Assembly: GCF_024609245.1 (NCBI RefSeq)
Contig: NZ_JANJYH010000001.1
Span: 434,001 to 498,000, forward strand
Origin: Haloarchaeobius sp. FL176
GTDB lineage: Archaea; Halobacteriota; Halobacteria; Halobacteriales; Natrialbaceae
Length of the DNA: 64,000 nt
Direction: 5' to 3'
Numbering within the stretch: position 1 is the stretch's first letter; each line of letters begins with the position of its first letter. Of this stretch, positions 1 to 8,891 are shown piece by piece. Both the position numbers and the translations under genes were made by a program. The notes beneath the pieces were generated by a model, which was given only the letters and a program-made list of their open reading frames with translations, was not told the DNA's origin and did no database searches.

Positions 1-153
1 GCCGGCCGCCCGAGCTACGACCAGCGCCGCCAGGCGGAGAAGGCCCACGACATCGAGGCCGTCGGCGAGGAGCTGCGCGGGCTCTTCGCGTGGGCCGACG
101 ACGCACCGACCGAACAAACGGATGACGCGACCCCGCCACAGGCGGACGACTGA
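1..153 (+). CDS. ilvC: Ketol-acid reductoisomerase, C-terminal end (partial)
   Basis: Only the last 50 codons are present. They are read in frame from the first base and stop with TGA at 151-153. The peptide has the helical C-terminal signature of class I reductoisomerases (AEKAHDIEAVG, then LRGLFAW), followed by a short acidic tail. The family converts acetolactate or acetohydroxybutyrate to the dihydroxy acid using NADPH and magnesium, in the cytoplasm, for valine, isoleucine and leucine synthesis. The leuC-leuD-leuB genes downstream fit that assignment. The active-site domains lie outside the window, so the call rests on the C-terminal signature and context. Confidence 0.8.
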   Translation, partial: AGRPSYDQRRQAEKAHDIEAVGEELRGLFAWADDAPTEQTDDATPPQADD

Positions 154-214
154 CGGACACCCCACAATGACCGAACGCACCACCGACCGACAGACCCGCA
201 CCGAGAACCGAACG

Positions 215-523
215 ATGGCGAACGTGAGCCACACGAACCCGTTCACCGGCGAGAGCATGGGCCAGGTGTTCGACCACGGCGTCACCATCGTCGCCGACGG
301 CGGCCGCGACCCGGCCCGCGAGGACGACGAGTCGGGAGCCGAGCCGTTCGACGCCGGAGCAGAGGAGGACGACGTCTCCGAGTCGACCGACGGCACCGAC
401 GAAGACGAGTCGGACGACGACCCTGACGTCATGGCCGACGTACGCCATCAGACGACAGACGACGCCGCCGCCAACCGCGTGTTCGAGCGCGGGGGCGAGC
501 ACAGCGAACGGGACGACGACTGA
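215..523 (+). CDS. Small acidic haloarchaeal protein between ilvC and leuC, with an internal repeat
   Basis: About 102 residues, strongly acidic in the middle. The protein starts and ends with a degenerate copy of one motif: MANVSH followed by QVFDHG near the N-terminus, and MADVRH (from position 431) followed by RVFERG at the C-terminus. The linker is Asp/Glu/Ser/Thr rich and probably disordered. An in-frame ATG at 167 would add 16 Thr/Arg-rich residues. I prefer 215 because the motif starts there. The stop TGA (521-523) shares a base with the leuC start, so the two genes are probably co-translated. I know of similar small proteins at this spot in other haloarchaea, but no function. It carries no enzyme or DNA-binding motif. 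Confidence 0.75.
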   Translation: MANVSHTNPFTGESMGQVFDHGVTIVADGGRDPAREDDESGAEPFDAGAEEDDVSESTDGTDEDESDDDPDVMADVRHQTTDDAAANRVFERGGEHSERDDD

Positions 524-1953
524 TGTCCGGGGGCACGCTCTACGACAAGGTCTGGGACCGCCACGCGGTCACGGAGCTCCCGACCGGCCAGACACAGCTG
601 TTCGTCGGGCTGCACCTCATCCACGAGGTGACGAGCCCGCAGGCGTTCGGGATGCTCGAGGAGCGCGACATGGAGGTCGCGTACCCCGAACTTACGCACG
701 CCACCGTCGACCACATCGTCCCCACGGCCGACCAGTCGCGTCCCTACGCCGACGATGCGGCCGAGCGGATGATGGCCGAACTCGAGGAGAACGTCCACGA
801 CGCCGGTATCGAGTTCTCCGATCCCGAGTCGGGGAACCAGGGCATCGTCCACGTCATCGGGCCGGAGCAGGGGCTCACCCAGCCCGGCAAGACCATCGTC
901 TGTGGCGACAGCCACACCTCGACCCACGGCGCGTTCGGCGCGCTCGCGTTCGGCATCGGCACGAGCCAGATCCGCGACGTGCTCGCGACCGGAACCATCG
1001 CGATGGAGAAGAAGGACGTCCGCAAGATCGAGGTCACGGGGGAGCTCCCCGACGGCGTCGGTGCGAAGGACGTCATCCTCGAGATCATCCGGCGGCTCGG
1101 CACCGACGGCGGTGTCGGCTACGTCTACGAGTACGCCGGCGGGGCCATCGAGAGCCTCGACATGGAGGGACGCATGTCCATCTGCAACATGAGCATCGAG
1201 GGCGGTGCCCGTGCGGGCTACGTCAACCCCGACGAGACCACCTACGAGTGGCTGCAGGAGACCGAGTACTTCCGGGAGCACCCCGAGAAGTTCGACGAGC
1301 TGAAGCCGTACTGGGAGTCCATCCGGAGCGACGATGACGCCGAGTACGACGACGTGGTCACTATCGACGGGAGCGAGCTGGAGCCGGTCGTCACCTGGGG
1401 CACCACGCCCGGGCAGGGCGTCGGCGTCACCCAGCCCATCCCGGCTCCCGAGGACCTGCCTGCGGACAAGGCGGACACTGCCCGTCGCGCCCAAGAGCAC
1501 ATGCGCGTCGAGCCCGGCGAGACGATGGACGGCTACCCGATCGACGTGGCGTTCCTCGGCTCCTGTACGAACGCACGCCTGCCGGACCTGCGCCGTGCGG
1601 CCGGCATCGTCGAGGGCCGCGAGGTCCACCCGGACGTCCGCGCGATGGTCGTCCCCGGCAGCCAGCGCGTCGCGAGAGCCGCCGAGGAGGAGGGCCTGCG
1701 CGAGACGTTCGAGGCGGCCGGGTTCGACTGGCGAAACGCCGGCTGCTCGATGTGTCTCGGCATGAACGAGGACCAGCTTGAGGGCGACGAGGCCTGTGCC
1801 TCCTCCTCCAACCGGAACTTCGTCGGCCGTCAGGGGAGCAAGGACGGCCGTACCGTCCTCATGAACCCCCGGATGGTCGCCGCCGCGGCCGTCGAGGGCG
1901 AAGTGACCGACGTTCGTGACCTCGAAACCGCGGAGGTGGTCGCGGATGACTGA
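523..1953 (+). CDS. leuC: 3-isopropylmalate dehydratase, large subunit
   Basis: 476 residues, a normal length for the archaeal/bacterial large subunit of the aconitase superfamily. With LeuD it isomerises 2-isopropylmalate to 3-isopropylmalate in leucine synthesis. The three [4Fe-4S] ligands are visible: Cys348 in SCTNAR and Cys408/Cys411 in GCSMCLG. The substrate motifs VCGDSHTSTHGAFG and the C-terminal SSSNRNFVGRQG are also present. The ATG at 523 overlaps the stop of the preceding small gene, and the gene's end overlaps the leuD start by 8 bp. Both point to one operon with coupled translation. Confidence 0.96.
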   Translation: MSGGTLYDKVWDRHAVTELPTGQTQLFVGLHLIHEVTSPQAFGMLEERDMEVAYPELTHATVDHIVPTADQSRPYADDAAERMMAELEENVHDAGIEFSDPESGNQGIVHVIGPEQGLTQPGKTIVCGDSHTSTHGAFGALAFGIGTSQIRDVLATGTIAMEKKDVRKIEVTGELPDGVGAKDVILEIIRRLGTDGGVGYVYEYAGGAIESLDMEGRMSICNMSIEGGARAGYVNPDETTYEWLQETEYFREHPEKFDELKPYWESIRSDDDAEYDDVVTIDGSELEPVVTWGTTPGQGVGVTQPIPAPEDLPADKADTARRAQEHMRVEPGETMDGYPIDVAFLGSCTNARLPDLRRAAGIVEGREVHPDVRAMVVPGSQRVARAAEEEGLRETFEAAGFDWRNAGCSMCLGMNEDQLEGDEACASSSNRNFVGRQGSKDGRTVLMNPRMVAAAAVEGEVTDVRDLETAEVVADD

Positions 1954-2566
1954 TTCCGACGGCCCCGCCGAGACCGTCGAGCGCGTCTCCGGCTCCGGTA
2001 TCCCCGTGCGCGGCAACGACATCGACACGGACCAGATCATCCCGGCGCGGTTCATGAAGGTCGTCACGTTCGACGGCCTCGGCCAGTTCTCGTTCTTCGA
2101 CCAGCGGTTCGACGACGACGACAACGAGAAGGACCACCCGATGAACGAGGACCGCTTCCGCGACGCCTCGGTGATGGTCGTCAACGCGAACTTCGGCTGT
2201 GGCTCCTCGCGCGAACACGCCCCGCAGGCGCTCGTCCGCTGGGGCATCGACGCCATCATCGGCGAGTCGTTCGCGGAGATCTTCGCGGGCAACTGCCTCG
2301 CGCTCGGCGTGCCGACGGTAACGGGAGACGCCGAGACGGTCGAAGCCATCCAGGACTGGGTGGACGAGCACCCGGACGGCGACATCGACGTCGACGTGGC
2401 GGCCGAGACCGTCACCTACGGCGATACGACCGTCGACGTGACCGTGGACGACGCCCAGCGCAAGGCGCTCGTCGAGGGCGTCTGGGACACCACAGCGCTG
2501 ATGAAGGCGAACGCCGGCGAGGTCGAGAAGACGGCCGCGAGTCTGCCGTACGTCGACACCGCCTGA
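1946..2566 (+). CDS. leuD: 3-isopropylmalate dehydratase, small subunit
   Basis: 206 residues forming the swivel domain that completes the LeuC active site. The family signature is clear: a start region with GNDIDTDQIIPARF, then NFGCGSSREHAPQAL, then IIGESFAEIF and NCLALG. The ATG at 1946 lies inside the end of leuC, in another frame. An in-frame upstream ATG at 1916 would add an Arg-rich stretch absent from the family, so 1946 is preferred. The gene ends 4 bp before the end of a convergent gene, which is where the leucine gene order is interrupted: leuB follows only 6.3 kb further on. Confidence 0.95.
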   Translation: MTDSDGPAETVERVSGSGIPVRGNDIDTDQIIPARFMKVVTFDGLGQFSFFDQRFDDDDNEKDHPMNEDRFRDASVMVVNANFGCGSSREHAPQALVRWGIDAIIGESFAEIFAGNCLALGVPTVTGDAETVEAIQDWVDEHPDGDIDVDVAAETVTYGDTTVDVTVDDAQRKALVEGVWDTTALMKANAGEVEKTAASLPYVDTA

Positions 2567-2570
2567 GCGG

Positions 2571-3827
2571 CTACGCTTCTATCCTTTCGGTCGTACCGAG
2601 CCCCGCCGCGAGGAACGCCTTCACGCGCGGCCAGGAGTCGGCCGCGGCGTGCGCGGTGGCCTTCGCACGGTCGGCGGGACCGACGCCGGTCATCGGGACG
2701 TACGGTCGACCGATGAAGTGACCGACACCGTCGTAGGTGTGGTGCTCGAACCGGTGTGGGAAGTCAGCCCGCTCCAGGCGCTCCATCGCGAGATCGGAGA
2801 GGTAGCGAGACTGCCATACCTCGTCGTCCCCGCCCGAGAGCAGCAGGACGGGGCCGTCCGTCTCCTCGACGTGGACCGTCGCGCGCTCGACCTGTTCCTC
2901 GGTGAGCCCCTGCTCGATGGACGCGCCGGGCGTCGGGTCGGCGACGACGTGCGGGACGGGCTCACCGTCGTCGGTCCAGGCGGGTTCGCCCGAGGGCGTG
3001 TCCCACATGATGGCGCTACCGGCGTAGGAGACGACGGCACCGACCCAGTCGCGGCGCGACCCGAGCAGGAGCGCGAGTTCGCCCCCGCGGGACGCGCCGA
3101 CGAGACCGACCGGACCCGTGCGGACCCGGAGCTGGTCGTGCAGCCAGCCGACGGCGGTGTCGAAGTAGGAGAGGGGAACCCGCCGGTGGTCGTCCGGGAT
3201 GGGTTCACCCTCGCCGAAGTAGTCGACGGCGAGCGTTGCGTAGCCCTCGTTCGCGAGCACCTTCGCGGTCGAGTCCGAGAGCCGGCCGGCCGAGCCGTGG
3301 AGCTCGATGACGGCCGGGTGGGGCCCCTCGCCTGCGGGTTCGTACAGCGTGCCGACGACGTCGTCGTGGTCGACCGGTCTCGCCGTCACGTCGTCGGCGT
3401 ACACCTGCCGAGTGATGGTCCGGCTCGCGGACCGGTCGCCAGCGGTCGCGCGGAGCTCGATGTCGACGGTCGGCTCGTCGCTGATAGCGGGGAAGCGCGT
3501 CTCTTCGTCCGTGGCGGCCATGGACCAGTACCAGCCCATCGGGTCGACGCCGTCGTAGCTTCCCGACTCCGGTGCGTGTTCGGCGAGCGCGACGGTTCCG
3601 TCCTCGTCGGCGGTGAACGTCGCCTCCGAGCGCCAGGTCACGCCGTCGTGAGCGACGAGTTCGGCGGTGACCGTGACGGATTCGCCGGGCGCGAGTCCGG
3701 TCACCGTGACGGCGATGGACTCGTCGTTCGCGCTGTGGACTGGCGCGTGGACGGCGAGACCGCCGTCAGTGGCTGGCGCGGGCTGGTCGTCGGCTGTGCT
3801 GGGGTCCTGTGGATTGTGTTCTGACAT
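2571..3827 (-). CDS. Acyl-CoA thioesterase / BAAT-type alpha/beta hydrolase
   Basis: 418 residues with two domains. Residues about 25-145 form a beta-rich domain like the acyl-CoA thioester hydrolase/bile-acid-CoA acyltransferase N-terminus (conserved MGWYWSM near 97-103). Residues 150-410 are an alpha/beta hydrolase with nucleophile elbow GASRGG (Ser246), a probable acid Asp334/335 in SGGDDEVW and His370 in GVGHF. Vertebrate BAAT uses Cys as nucleophile; Ser here fits a hydrolase. The substrate is unknown. The gene has no export signal and should be cytoplasmic. It lies opposite in strand to the leu genes and 72 bp from the Nudix-like gene on the same strand. Confidence 0.82.
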   Translation of the reverse strand: MSEHNPQDPSTADDQPAPATDGGLAVHAPVHSANDESIAVTVTGLAPGESVTVTAELVAHDGVTWRSEATFTADEDGTVALAEHAPESGSYDGVDPMGWYWSMAATDEETRFPAISDEPTVDIELRATAGDRSASRTITRQVYADDVTARPVDHDDVVGTLYEPAGEGPHPAVIELHGSAGRLSDSTAKVLANEGYATLAVDYFGEGEPIPDDHRRVPLSYFDTAVGWLHDQLRVRTGPVGLVGASRGGELALLLGSRRDWVGAVVSYAGSAIMWDTPSGEPAWTDDGEPVPHVVADPTPGASIEQGLTEEQVERATVHVEETDGPVLLLSGGDDEVWQSRYLSDLAMERLERADFPHRFEHHTYDGVGHFIGRPYVPMTGVGPADRAKATAHAAADSWPRVKAFLAAGLGTTERIEA

Positions 3828-3899
3828 GGCTGTCGGTGGTCGCAGGGGGTTGCAGGCTGTGCTGGCTGTCGGCGGACCGAGGGGCGGGCCTCGGCGCGG

Positions 3900-4427
3900 T
3901 CAGTCGAGGAACAGGCGCACGTCGTCGCCCGAGGGGCTGTCCTCGTCGAGCATGTCGTGGGGGTAGCTGTCGAGCCAGTCGACGGTCCACGACTCGTCCG
4001 TGGGTGGCGCGAGCTCGGGGTCGTCGGCGACCGGTTCGCCCGCGAGGACGAGGTGGGTCGTCACGTCGGCCGGGTCGCCGCCGCCACCGAGAATCTGCTC
4101 GGCGTGCCTGAGGCGCTCGACGCCAGTGATGCGGACGTCGATGCCGGCGACCTCGGAGACCTCGCCGCGGGCGGCTTCGATCCAGTCACCGTCGCCGTCG
4201 ACTTTCGGGCTCGGGAGGACCGCGTTCTCCCCGCCTTCGGCGACGATGAGCAGCAGCTCGTCCGCGTCGTTGGTGACGCCGACGATGGCGCGGCCGGCGT
4301 ACTCCTCCTCGCAGTAGTCGTGGTCCTCGTGGACGAACTGCTGGGTGACCTCGTCGACGTCGTCGCGGGCCGCGAGTTCGGTCGGGTCGTTCGGGACTGC
4401 AATCGTATCCTGTGTCGTATCGTACAT
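3900..4427 (-). CDS. Nudix-like protein with a degenerate Nudix box
   Basis: 175 residues from the ATG at 4427. A longer start at 4502 would add an Arg/Pro-rich segment unlike the rest. The segment WIEAARGEVSEVAGIDV sits where a Nudix box would lie (consensus RE-x-x-EE before a Gly-Ile), but the Arg and one catalytic Glu of the consensus are missing. Beta strands on either side (AGRAIVGVTN, ELLLIVAEGG) fit the Nudix fold. It may bind rather than hydrolyse a nucleotide derivative. I infer the family from the box position and strand pattern only. It is tandem with the thioesterase gene and may be co-transcribed with it. Confidence 0.6.
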   Translation of the reverse strand: MYDTTQDTIAVPNDPTELAARDDVDEVTQQFVHEDHDYCEEEYAGRAIVGVTNDADELLLIVAEGGENAVLPSPKVDGDGDWIEAARGEVSEVAGIDVRITGVERLRHAEQILGGGGDPADVTTHLVLAGEPVADDPELAPPTDESWTVDWLDSYPHDMLDEDSPSGDDVRLFLD

Positions 4428-5146
4428 CTGTGATGTGAGCGGCGGAGTTGCGTATCTTGGTCGACGAGCGACGTAGCTGTCGCTCGGTGTCGGGCAGTAC
4501 ACTGTCGTCAGCAGGGTGGTTGGCCTGTCGTCGGGCCCGGCTCGGTACCGGGAGCAATTGCTACTGGAGACTGATACAAGAAACTACTGATTTCTATTCG
4601 AGTCGCTACTGCATGTAAATATTTCTGCGCCGGGGATAAAAGTGTTGTGGTGGTCGCGTGGTCTCGACACGGCGCACAGCCGCGGCGGTGGGCCCCGTTC
4701 CCTCTCGGGTCCCACGGTCAGCGGGTCGGAGTGAGACGCCTGGTATCCCGACGAAGGACGTGGCGTCCCACCAGCTGCCGACGTTCGGTGTCACGGGCGT
4801 CGACCTGGGAGCCGACTGCACTGGACCGGTACCGACGACCGCCGGCCGAACGGTCCCCCAACCGTCCAGTCGGCGGCCGCCGACGATACCGAGCGTCCGT
4901 GATCGACAGGTGGTCTCGGAGGGCTCCCCCGCAGGCACGGTGGTCGGTGTCAGCGGACCACGGGACGACGGTGACCCAGATGGACACGATGCGGGCGATG
5001 GCTCCCGATGGTCGACACTGCGACGGCCCATCCATCGGCGTCCGAATCGTTGTGAGCGACGTGTACTTATCTCACCGACTGGGAGCGTGTTCACGCCGTG
5101 GGGAGAAGTACCAGACGGAGTATAATTGCAGCGTGGCACCGCATCG
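4428..5146. other. Gene-poor gap of about 720 bp upstream of the STAND regulator
   Basis: No convincing gene. Open frames cross it on both strands, for example from a GTG at 4658. Their products are rich in Arg, Pro and Ser, with few of the Asp/Glu residues that mark haloarchaeal proteins. Several AT-rich motifs are present: a possible TATA-like run near 4610-4640 and another at 5121-5126. The promoter of the Nudix-like gene must lie in the left part. The rest could hold a decayed gene or a regulatory RNA, but I see no clear hairpin or family signature. Confidence 0.4.
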
Positions 5147-5158
5147 CAAAGATTTAAC
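5147..5158 (+). promoter_or_regulatory. Promoter of the FilR1-STAND-TPR gene
   Basis: The sequence CAAAGATTTAAC contains a purine-rich BRE-like part and a TATA box (ATTTAAC) 24-30 nt before the ATG at 5182. This is the classical spacing for a leaderless haloarchaeal transcript and supports that start codon. Confidence 0.6.
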
Positions 5159-5181
5159 AGAACTCCCTCCCGTGGCACGAT

Positions 5182-8100
5182 ATGGACCTGTCGGCCGAAC
5201 CGGAGGAGATCGAAGTCATCGCACGACGGGTCGAGTTCCTGGAGCAGCTGCAGACCACCCACGCCCACAAGCCCGACCTGGTCGAGGCCCTCGACCACTC
5301 GCGCTCGACGGTCGACCGGGCGGTGAAAGAGCTAGACGAGGCCGGACTGGTGACCAGGGAGACCGAGGGATACGTGACGACACAGGCCGGACGGCTCGCC
5401 GCCGAACGGTACCGGACGTTCCTCGTCGACCAGCGGCAGATACTCGCCGCCAGGGACGTGCTCGAGGCCATCCCACCGGACCGAGCGTTACCGCTCGAAC
5501 TGGTCACCTGCGCGACCGAGGCATCGACGGACGGCCCCTACCGGCTGTTCGAGCATCTCGCCGGCCGTCTGCGCGATGCCGACCGCTATCGTGCCGTCGT
5601 CCCCAGCTTCGCAGACTCGCGACACCTGCGCCTGTGCCACGCCCGCGCCGTGCGCGACGGGACACCCGTGACCGTCCACACGAGCGCGGACGAGCTGTCC
5701 CGACTCCGCGAGGAGTTCCCCTACATGGTCGCCGAACTCGCCGACTCGTCGGCGTTCACCGCCCGGACCGGCGACGTACCGGCCGTGGGACTCGTCCTCA
5801 TTGACGCCCCCGAGACGGCGGTCACGCTGGTCGCCTACGACGGCGACGACATCGCGGGGTTCCTCCACACCGACGACGAGGACGCCGTCGCGTGGGCGGA
5901 GCAGCAGTACGACTCGGTCGCCGCGGACACCCACGAGGCGACCGCGGCGCTCCGCGACGCGGCCACGGACACGGATCTGCCGTCGCTCACCGGCGGGCGT
6001 CTCCCGACGACGCTCCGTTCGGAAGGGTTCGTCCGGGTGGACGACCGCTACTTCGAGCGCCGGGAACCGATGTCGCCGGCGACCGCGTGGCGGGCCGGGC
6101 TCGGGCTCCCCGAGGTCGACGCCGGCTACGCGGTCGACCGGACCAGGGACGGCGAGTCGGTGACCGCGGCACTCCTCGACCGCGTCCGCGACGGCGAGTC
6201 GGTCGCGCTCGTCGGGCCGCCGGGGACCGGCAAGAGCACGCTCTCCCGTCGCGTCGCCTGCCGATTCAACGAGCATGACGACGCTGCCGTGCTCTACCGG
6301 CAGAGCGCGAGCGGTCAGCCGTTCGAGTCGCGCGCAACCCTCGACGCGTTCGTCGAGACGACGCAGGGGCCCGTCCTCGTCGTCGTCGAGGACGCGGTTC
6401 GCGCGGCAGCGAACACGGTGTTCGAGGTGATGCGCGACTTCGACGGCGACGACGACGTGGCGTTCCTCGTCGACGCCCGCGAGTCCGAGTGGCGCGACCC
6501 CGACGAGTTCCCGGTGGACGCACGACTCGAATCGTTCCGCCACGAGGCCGTCGAGACGGTGACGATGCCGCCGCTCACCGAGGACGACGTCGAGCGCGTG
6601 GTGGAGCGCATCGACGACCTGACCGACCAGGAGCTCGCCGTCCCGGTCGCGGACGTCGTGCGGGACGTGCGGTCGGAGGCCCCCGACGACATCTCGCTGC
6701 TGTTTCACCGCCTGGCGAGCTACGTCGAACCACTCGCCCCCTACGAGAACGGGACGCCTTCGACGCTCGACGAGGACGTCGACCGCCTCCGACGGGACCT
6801 CGACGACTGCGGCGACCTGGCAGTCGAGGTCGGCGTCCTCGCGAACGTGCTCAACGCGGCCGGGCTGCCGGTCGCGGAGCCGTACCTCCGTGCTGTCGGG
6901 CGCGAGACGGTGGACGAGACCGCGGCGGCAGTCGACGACGCGCTCTCGCGGATGCACGGCCACGTCCTGTTCGGCTCGCCGGGCGACGGGACGACGGGCT
7001 ACCGCTCGGTCGCCGAGACGTGGTCGACTCGCTACCTCGAACGCCTCGGCGACGACCGCGCTGACGCTTCGGACCGGTTCGCGGCCGCGGTGACCGCCCT
7101 GTTCGGCCTCGCGGACAGCGCGGACGACCGGGAGGCCGTCGCCGCAGCAGCCAGCGGCCACACGGCTGCGCTGGACGGCATCGTCGCCGACCCGACCGAC
7201 TGGGCCGACGAGGCCATCAGGAAGGTGTTCGACCTCGGAACGTCGGCCCCGAAGCTCGCACCGCTGTTCGGGACGACCGGCGAGTCCGACATCGAACTGC
7301 CCGCGGCGTGCTCGGACGAGGCGCGGCTGCGGGCCATCGAGGCACGCGGCCAGATGTTCACTGGTGCCGGCGCACTCGACCGTGCGAGCGCCGAGTTCGA
7401 CACCCTCGTCGAGACAGCCCGCGACTGCCCCGGCGTCGACGCCGACGAACGCCGGCTGACCGCGCTGTACGGCCGCTGTCAGATCGCCCGCCGCCGTGGG
7501 GAACACGAGGCGGCGGAGCGTCACGCTCGCGAACGTCGGTCCCTCGCCGAGTCGCTCGACTCCCCCCGCGAGGTGGCCCAGAGCCGGCTCCTGCTCGGGC
7601 AGATCGCCCACGGCCGGGGCGACCTCGACGAGGCGGAAACCGAGCTCACGGCGGCACTGGAAACGTTCGAGGCGCTCGAGGAACCGCGTGCCGAGGCGGA
7701 GACACGGCGCGAACGTGGGCTCGTGGCCGCGTACCGGGGGAACCACGGGACCGCGACCGAGCACCTCCGGCGGAGCCTCGAACGGTACCGCGAACTGGAC
7801 GACCGCCGCGGCGAGGCGTCGGTTCTGAGCCACCTCGGCGAGCTCGACCGCCGACGCCGCGACGTCGAGACCGCCAGCGAGCGGTTCCTCCGCGCGCTCG
7901 AGATCGCACGGGAAATCGGTGACCGGGCGCTCGAAGGGGAGAGTCTGGCCACGCTGGCGAACCTCGAACTCACGGCCGGCGACCTCGACGCGGCCGAGCG
8001 GCACGTCGAGCGGGCCATCGAGGTCGCCCGCGAGATAGACGAACGCGCGGTCGTCCCCGCGCTCCTCGGGACGTTCGGCGACATCGAGTACGAACGCGGA

Positions 8101-8793
8101 AACGACGCGGCCGCCCGTGAGCGCTACGAGCGCGGGCTCACCGCCGCCGAAGAAGCCGGCGACAGTCGGACGGCGGCGATCCTGCGCCGCGGACGAGCAC
8201 TCGTCCTCGCTCGCGACGGCGACGCCGGGCAAGCCCTCGACGATGCGGAGCGGGCGGTCGAGCTCGCCGAGGAGGTCGGCGACCGGACCGTACAGGTGCG
8301 GTCGCTCCGTGCGCTGGCGACCGTCCGCAGGAATCGCGGCGAGTACGGGGCGGCCATCGACACGCTCGACCGGGCTCACGACCTCACCTCGGCAGGTGGG
8401 CACCCGACCGCCGTCGCGCTCGTCGCGACCGAACGGGGCGTCACCGAACGAGAGCGCGGCGACCTCGCGGCCGCAGCGGCGGCACTCGAACGTGCGCTCC
8501 AGACCCTCGACGGCAACCAGGCAACGGGTGCAACTGCCCGGGCGCGGTTCGAGCGGGGGCTGACCGCGCTCGCGGCCAACGAGCCGGGGAGGGCCCGCGA
8601 CCACCTCACCGAGGCCGTACCGTACTTCCTCGAGGTCGGTGCGGACGGACGCGCCAGGGACGCGGTGGAGGGACTCGTCGACGCCTGCGCCGCGGTCGAC
8701 GACCGCGAGACGGCGGCCGAGTGGTGCGAACGGGCACGGGACGCCGGTGTAGCGGTCAGCCTCGACGAGCGGTGGGCGCGTCGCGACGCCTGA
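5182..8793 (+). CDS. FilR1-type winged-helix regulator fused to a STAND-like ATPase and TPR repeats
   Basis: 1203 residues in three parts. Residues 1-75 form a winged helix (DLVEALDHSRSTVDRAVKEL). Residues about 100-260 resemble the FilR1 effector domain of haloarchaeal regulators, ending with VLIDAPET, LVAYDGDD and GFLHTDDEDAVAWAE. Residues about 330-650 form a P-loop ATPase with Walker A GPPGTGKST at 345-353 and an acidic strand VLVVVED near 398-404. Residues about 700-1190 are tandem TPR-like helix pairs (GDLDEAETELTAALETF, GDLDAAERHVERAIEVA). The layout resembles MalT-class signal-responsive regulators, with the DNA-binding domain at the N-terminus. I infer ATP-gated control of transcription. 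The ligand and targets are unknown, and a defence role is possible but unproven. It lies in line with leuB, 98 bp upstream. Confidence 0.85.
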   Translation: MDLSAEPEEIEVIARRVEFLEQLQTTHAHKPDLVEALDHSRSTVDRAVKELDEAGLVTRETEGYVTTQAGRLAAERYRTFLVDQRQILAARDVLEAIPPDRALPLELVTCATEASTDGPYRLFEHLAGRLRDADRYRAVVPSFADSRHLRLCHARAVRDGTPVTVHTSADELSRLREEFPYMVAELADSSAFTARTGDVPAVGLVLIDAPETAVTLVAYDGDDIAGFLHTDDEDAVAWAEQQYDSVAADTHEATAALRDAATDTDLPSLTGGRLPTTLRSEGFVRVDDRYFERREPMSPATAWRAGLGLPEVDAGYAVDRTRDGESVTAALLDRVRDGESVALVGPPGTGKSTLSRRVACRFNEHDDAAVLYRQSASGQPFESRATLDAFVETTQGPVLVVVEDAVRAAANTVFEVMRDFDGDDDVAFLVDARESEWRDPDEFPVDARLESFRHEAVETVTMPPLTEDDVERVVERIDDLTDQELAVPVADVVRDVRSEAPDDISLLFHRLASYVEPLAPYENGTPSTLDEDVDRLRRDLDDCGDLAVEVGVLANVLNAAGLPVAEPYLRAVGRETVDETAAAVDDALSRMHGHVLFGSPGDGTTGYRSVAETWSTRYLERLGDDRADASDRFAAAVTALFGLADSADDREAVAAAASGHTAALDGIVADPTDWADEAIRKVFDLGTSAPKLAPLFGTTGESDIELPAACSDEARLRAIEARGQMFTGAGALDRASAEFDTLVETARDCPGVDADERRLTALYGRCQIARRRGEHEAAERHARERRSLAESLDSPREVAQSRLLLGQIAHGRGDLDEAETELTAALETFEALEEPRAEAETRRERGLVAAYRGNHGTATEHLRRSLERYRELDDRRGEASVLSHLGELDRRRRDVETASERFLRALEIAREIGDRALEGESLATLANLELTAGDLDAAERHVERAIEVAREIDERAVVPALLGTFGDIEYERGNDAAARERYERGLTAAEEAGDSRTAAILRRGRALVLARDGDAGQALDDAERAVELAEEVGDRTVQVRSLRALATVRRNRGEYGAAIDTLDRAHDLTSAGGHPTAVALVATERGVTERERGDLAAAAAALERALQTLDGNQATGATARARFERGLTALAANEPGRARDHLTEAVPYFLEVGADGRARDAVEGLVDACAAVDDRETAAEWCERARDAGVAVSLDERWARRDA

Positions 8794-8891
8794 CGCGCCC
8801 GTACCGGCGGCCTCGCGTCGTCGGCGACGCAGTGCTGGCGGATGTGGCCCCTTCCGGAATCCTGATTTGAGCACGCCGAGTGGCTTCCGTC

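Noticed and set aside
2649-3824. Plus-strand frame opposite the thioesterase gene
   Set aside because: Arg/Gly/Val-rich shadow of the thioesterase gene, which has clear catalytic motifs on the other strand.
4658-5125. Plus-strand gene before the STAND regulator
   Set aside because: Product is Arg/Pro/Ser-rich, low in acidic residues, without motifs, and starts at an unsupported GTG.
5488-8874. Very long open frame on the minus strand opposite the STAND regulator
   Set aside because: It is the antisense shadow of a well-defined gene; the product is Arg/Val-rich with no domain, as expected from GC-rich codons read backwards.
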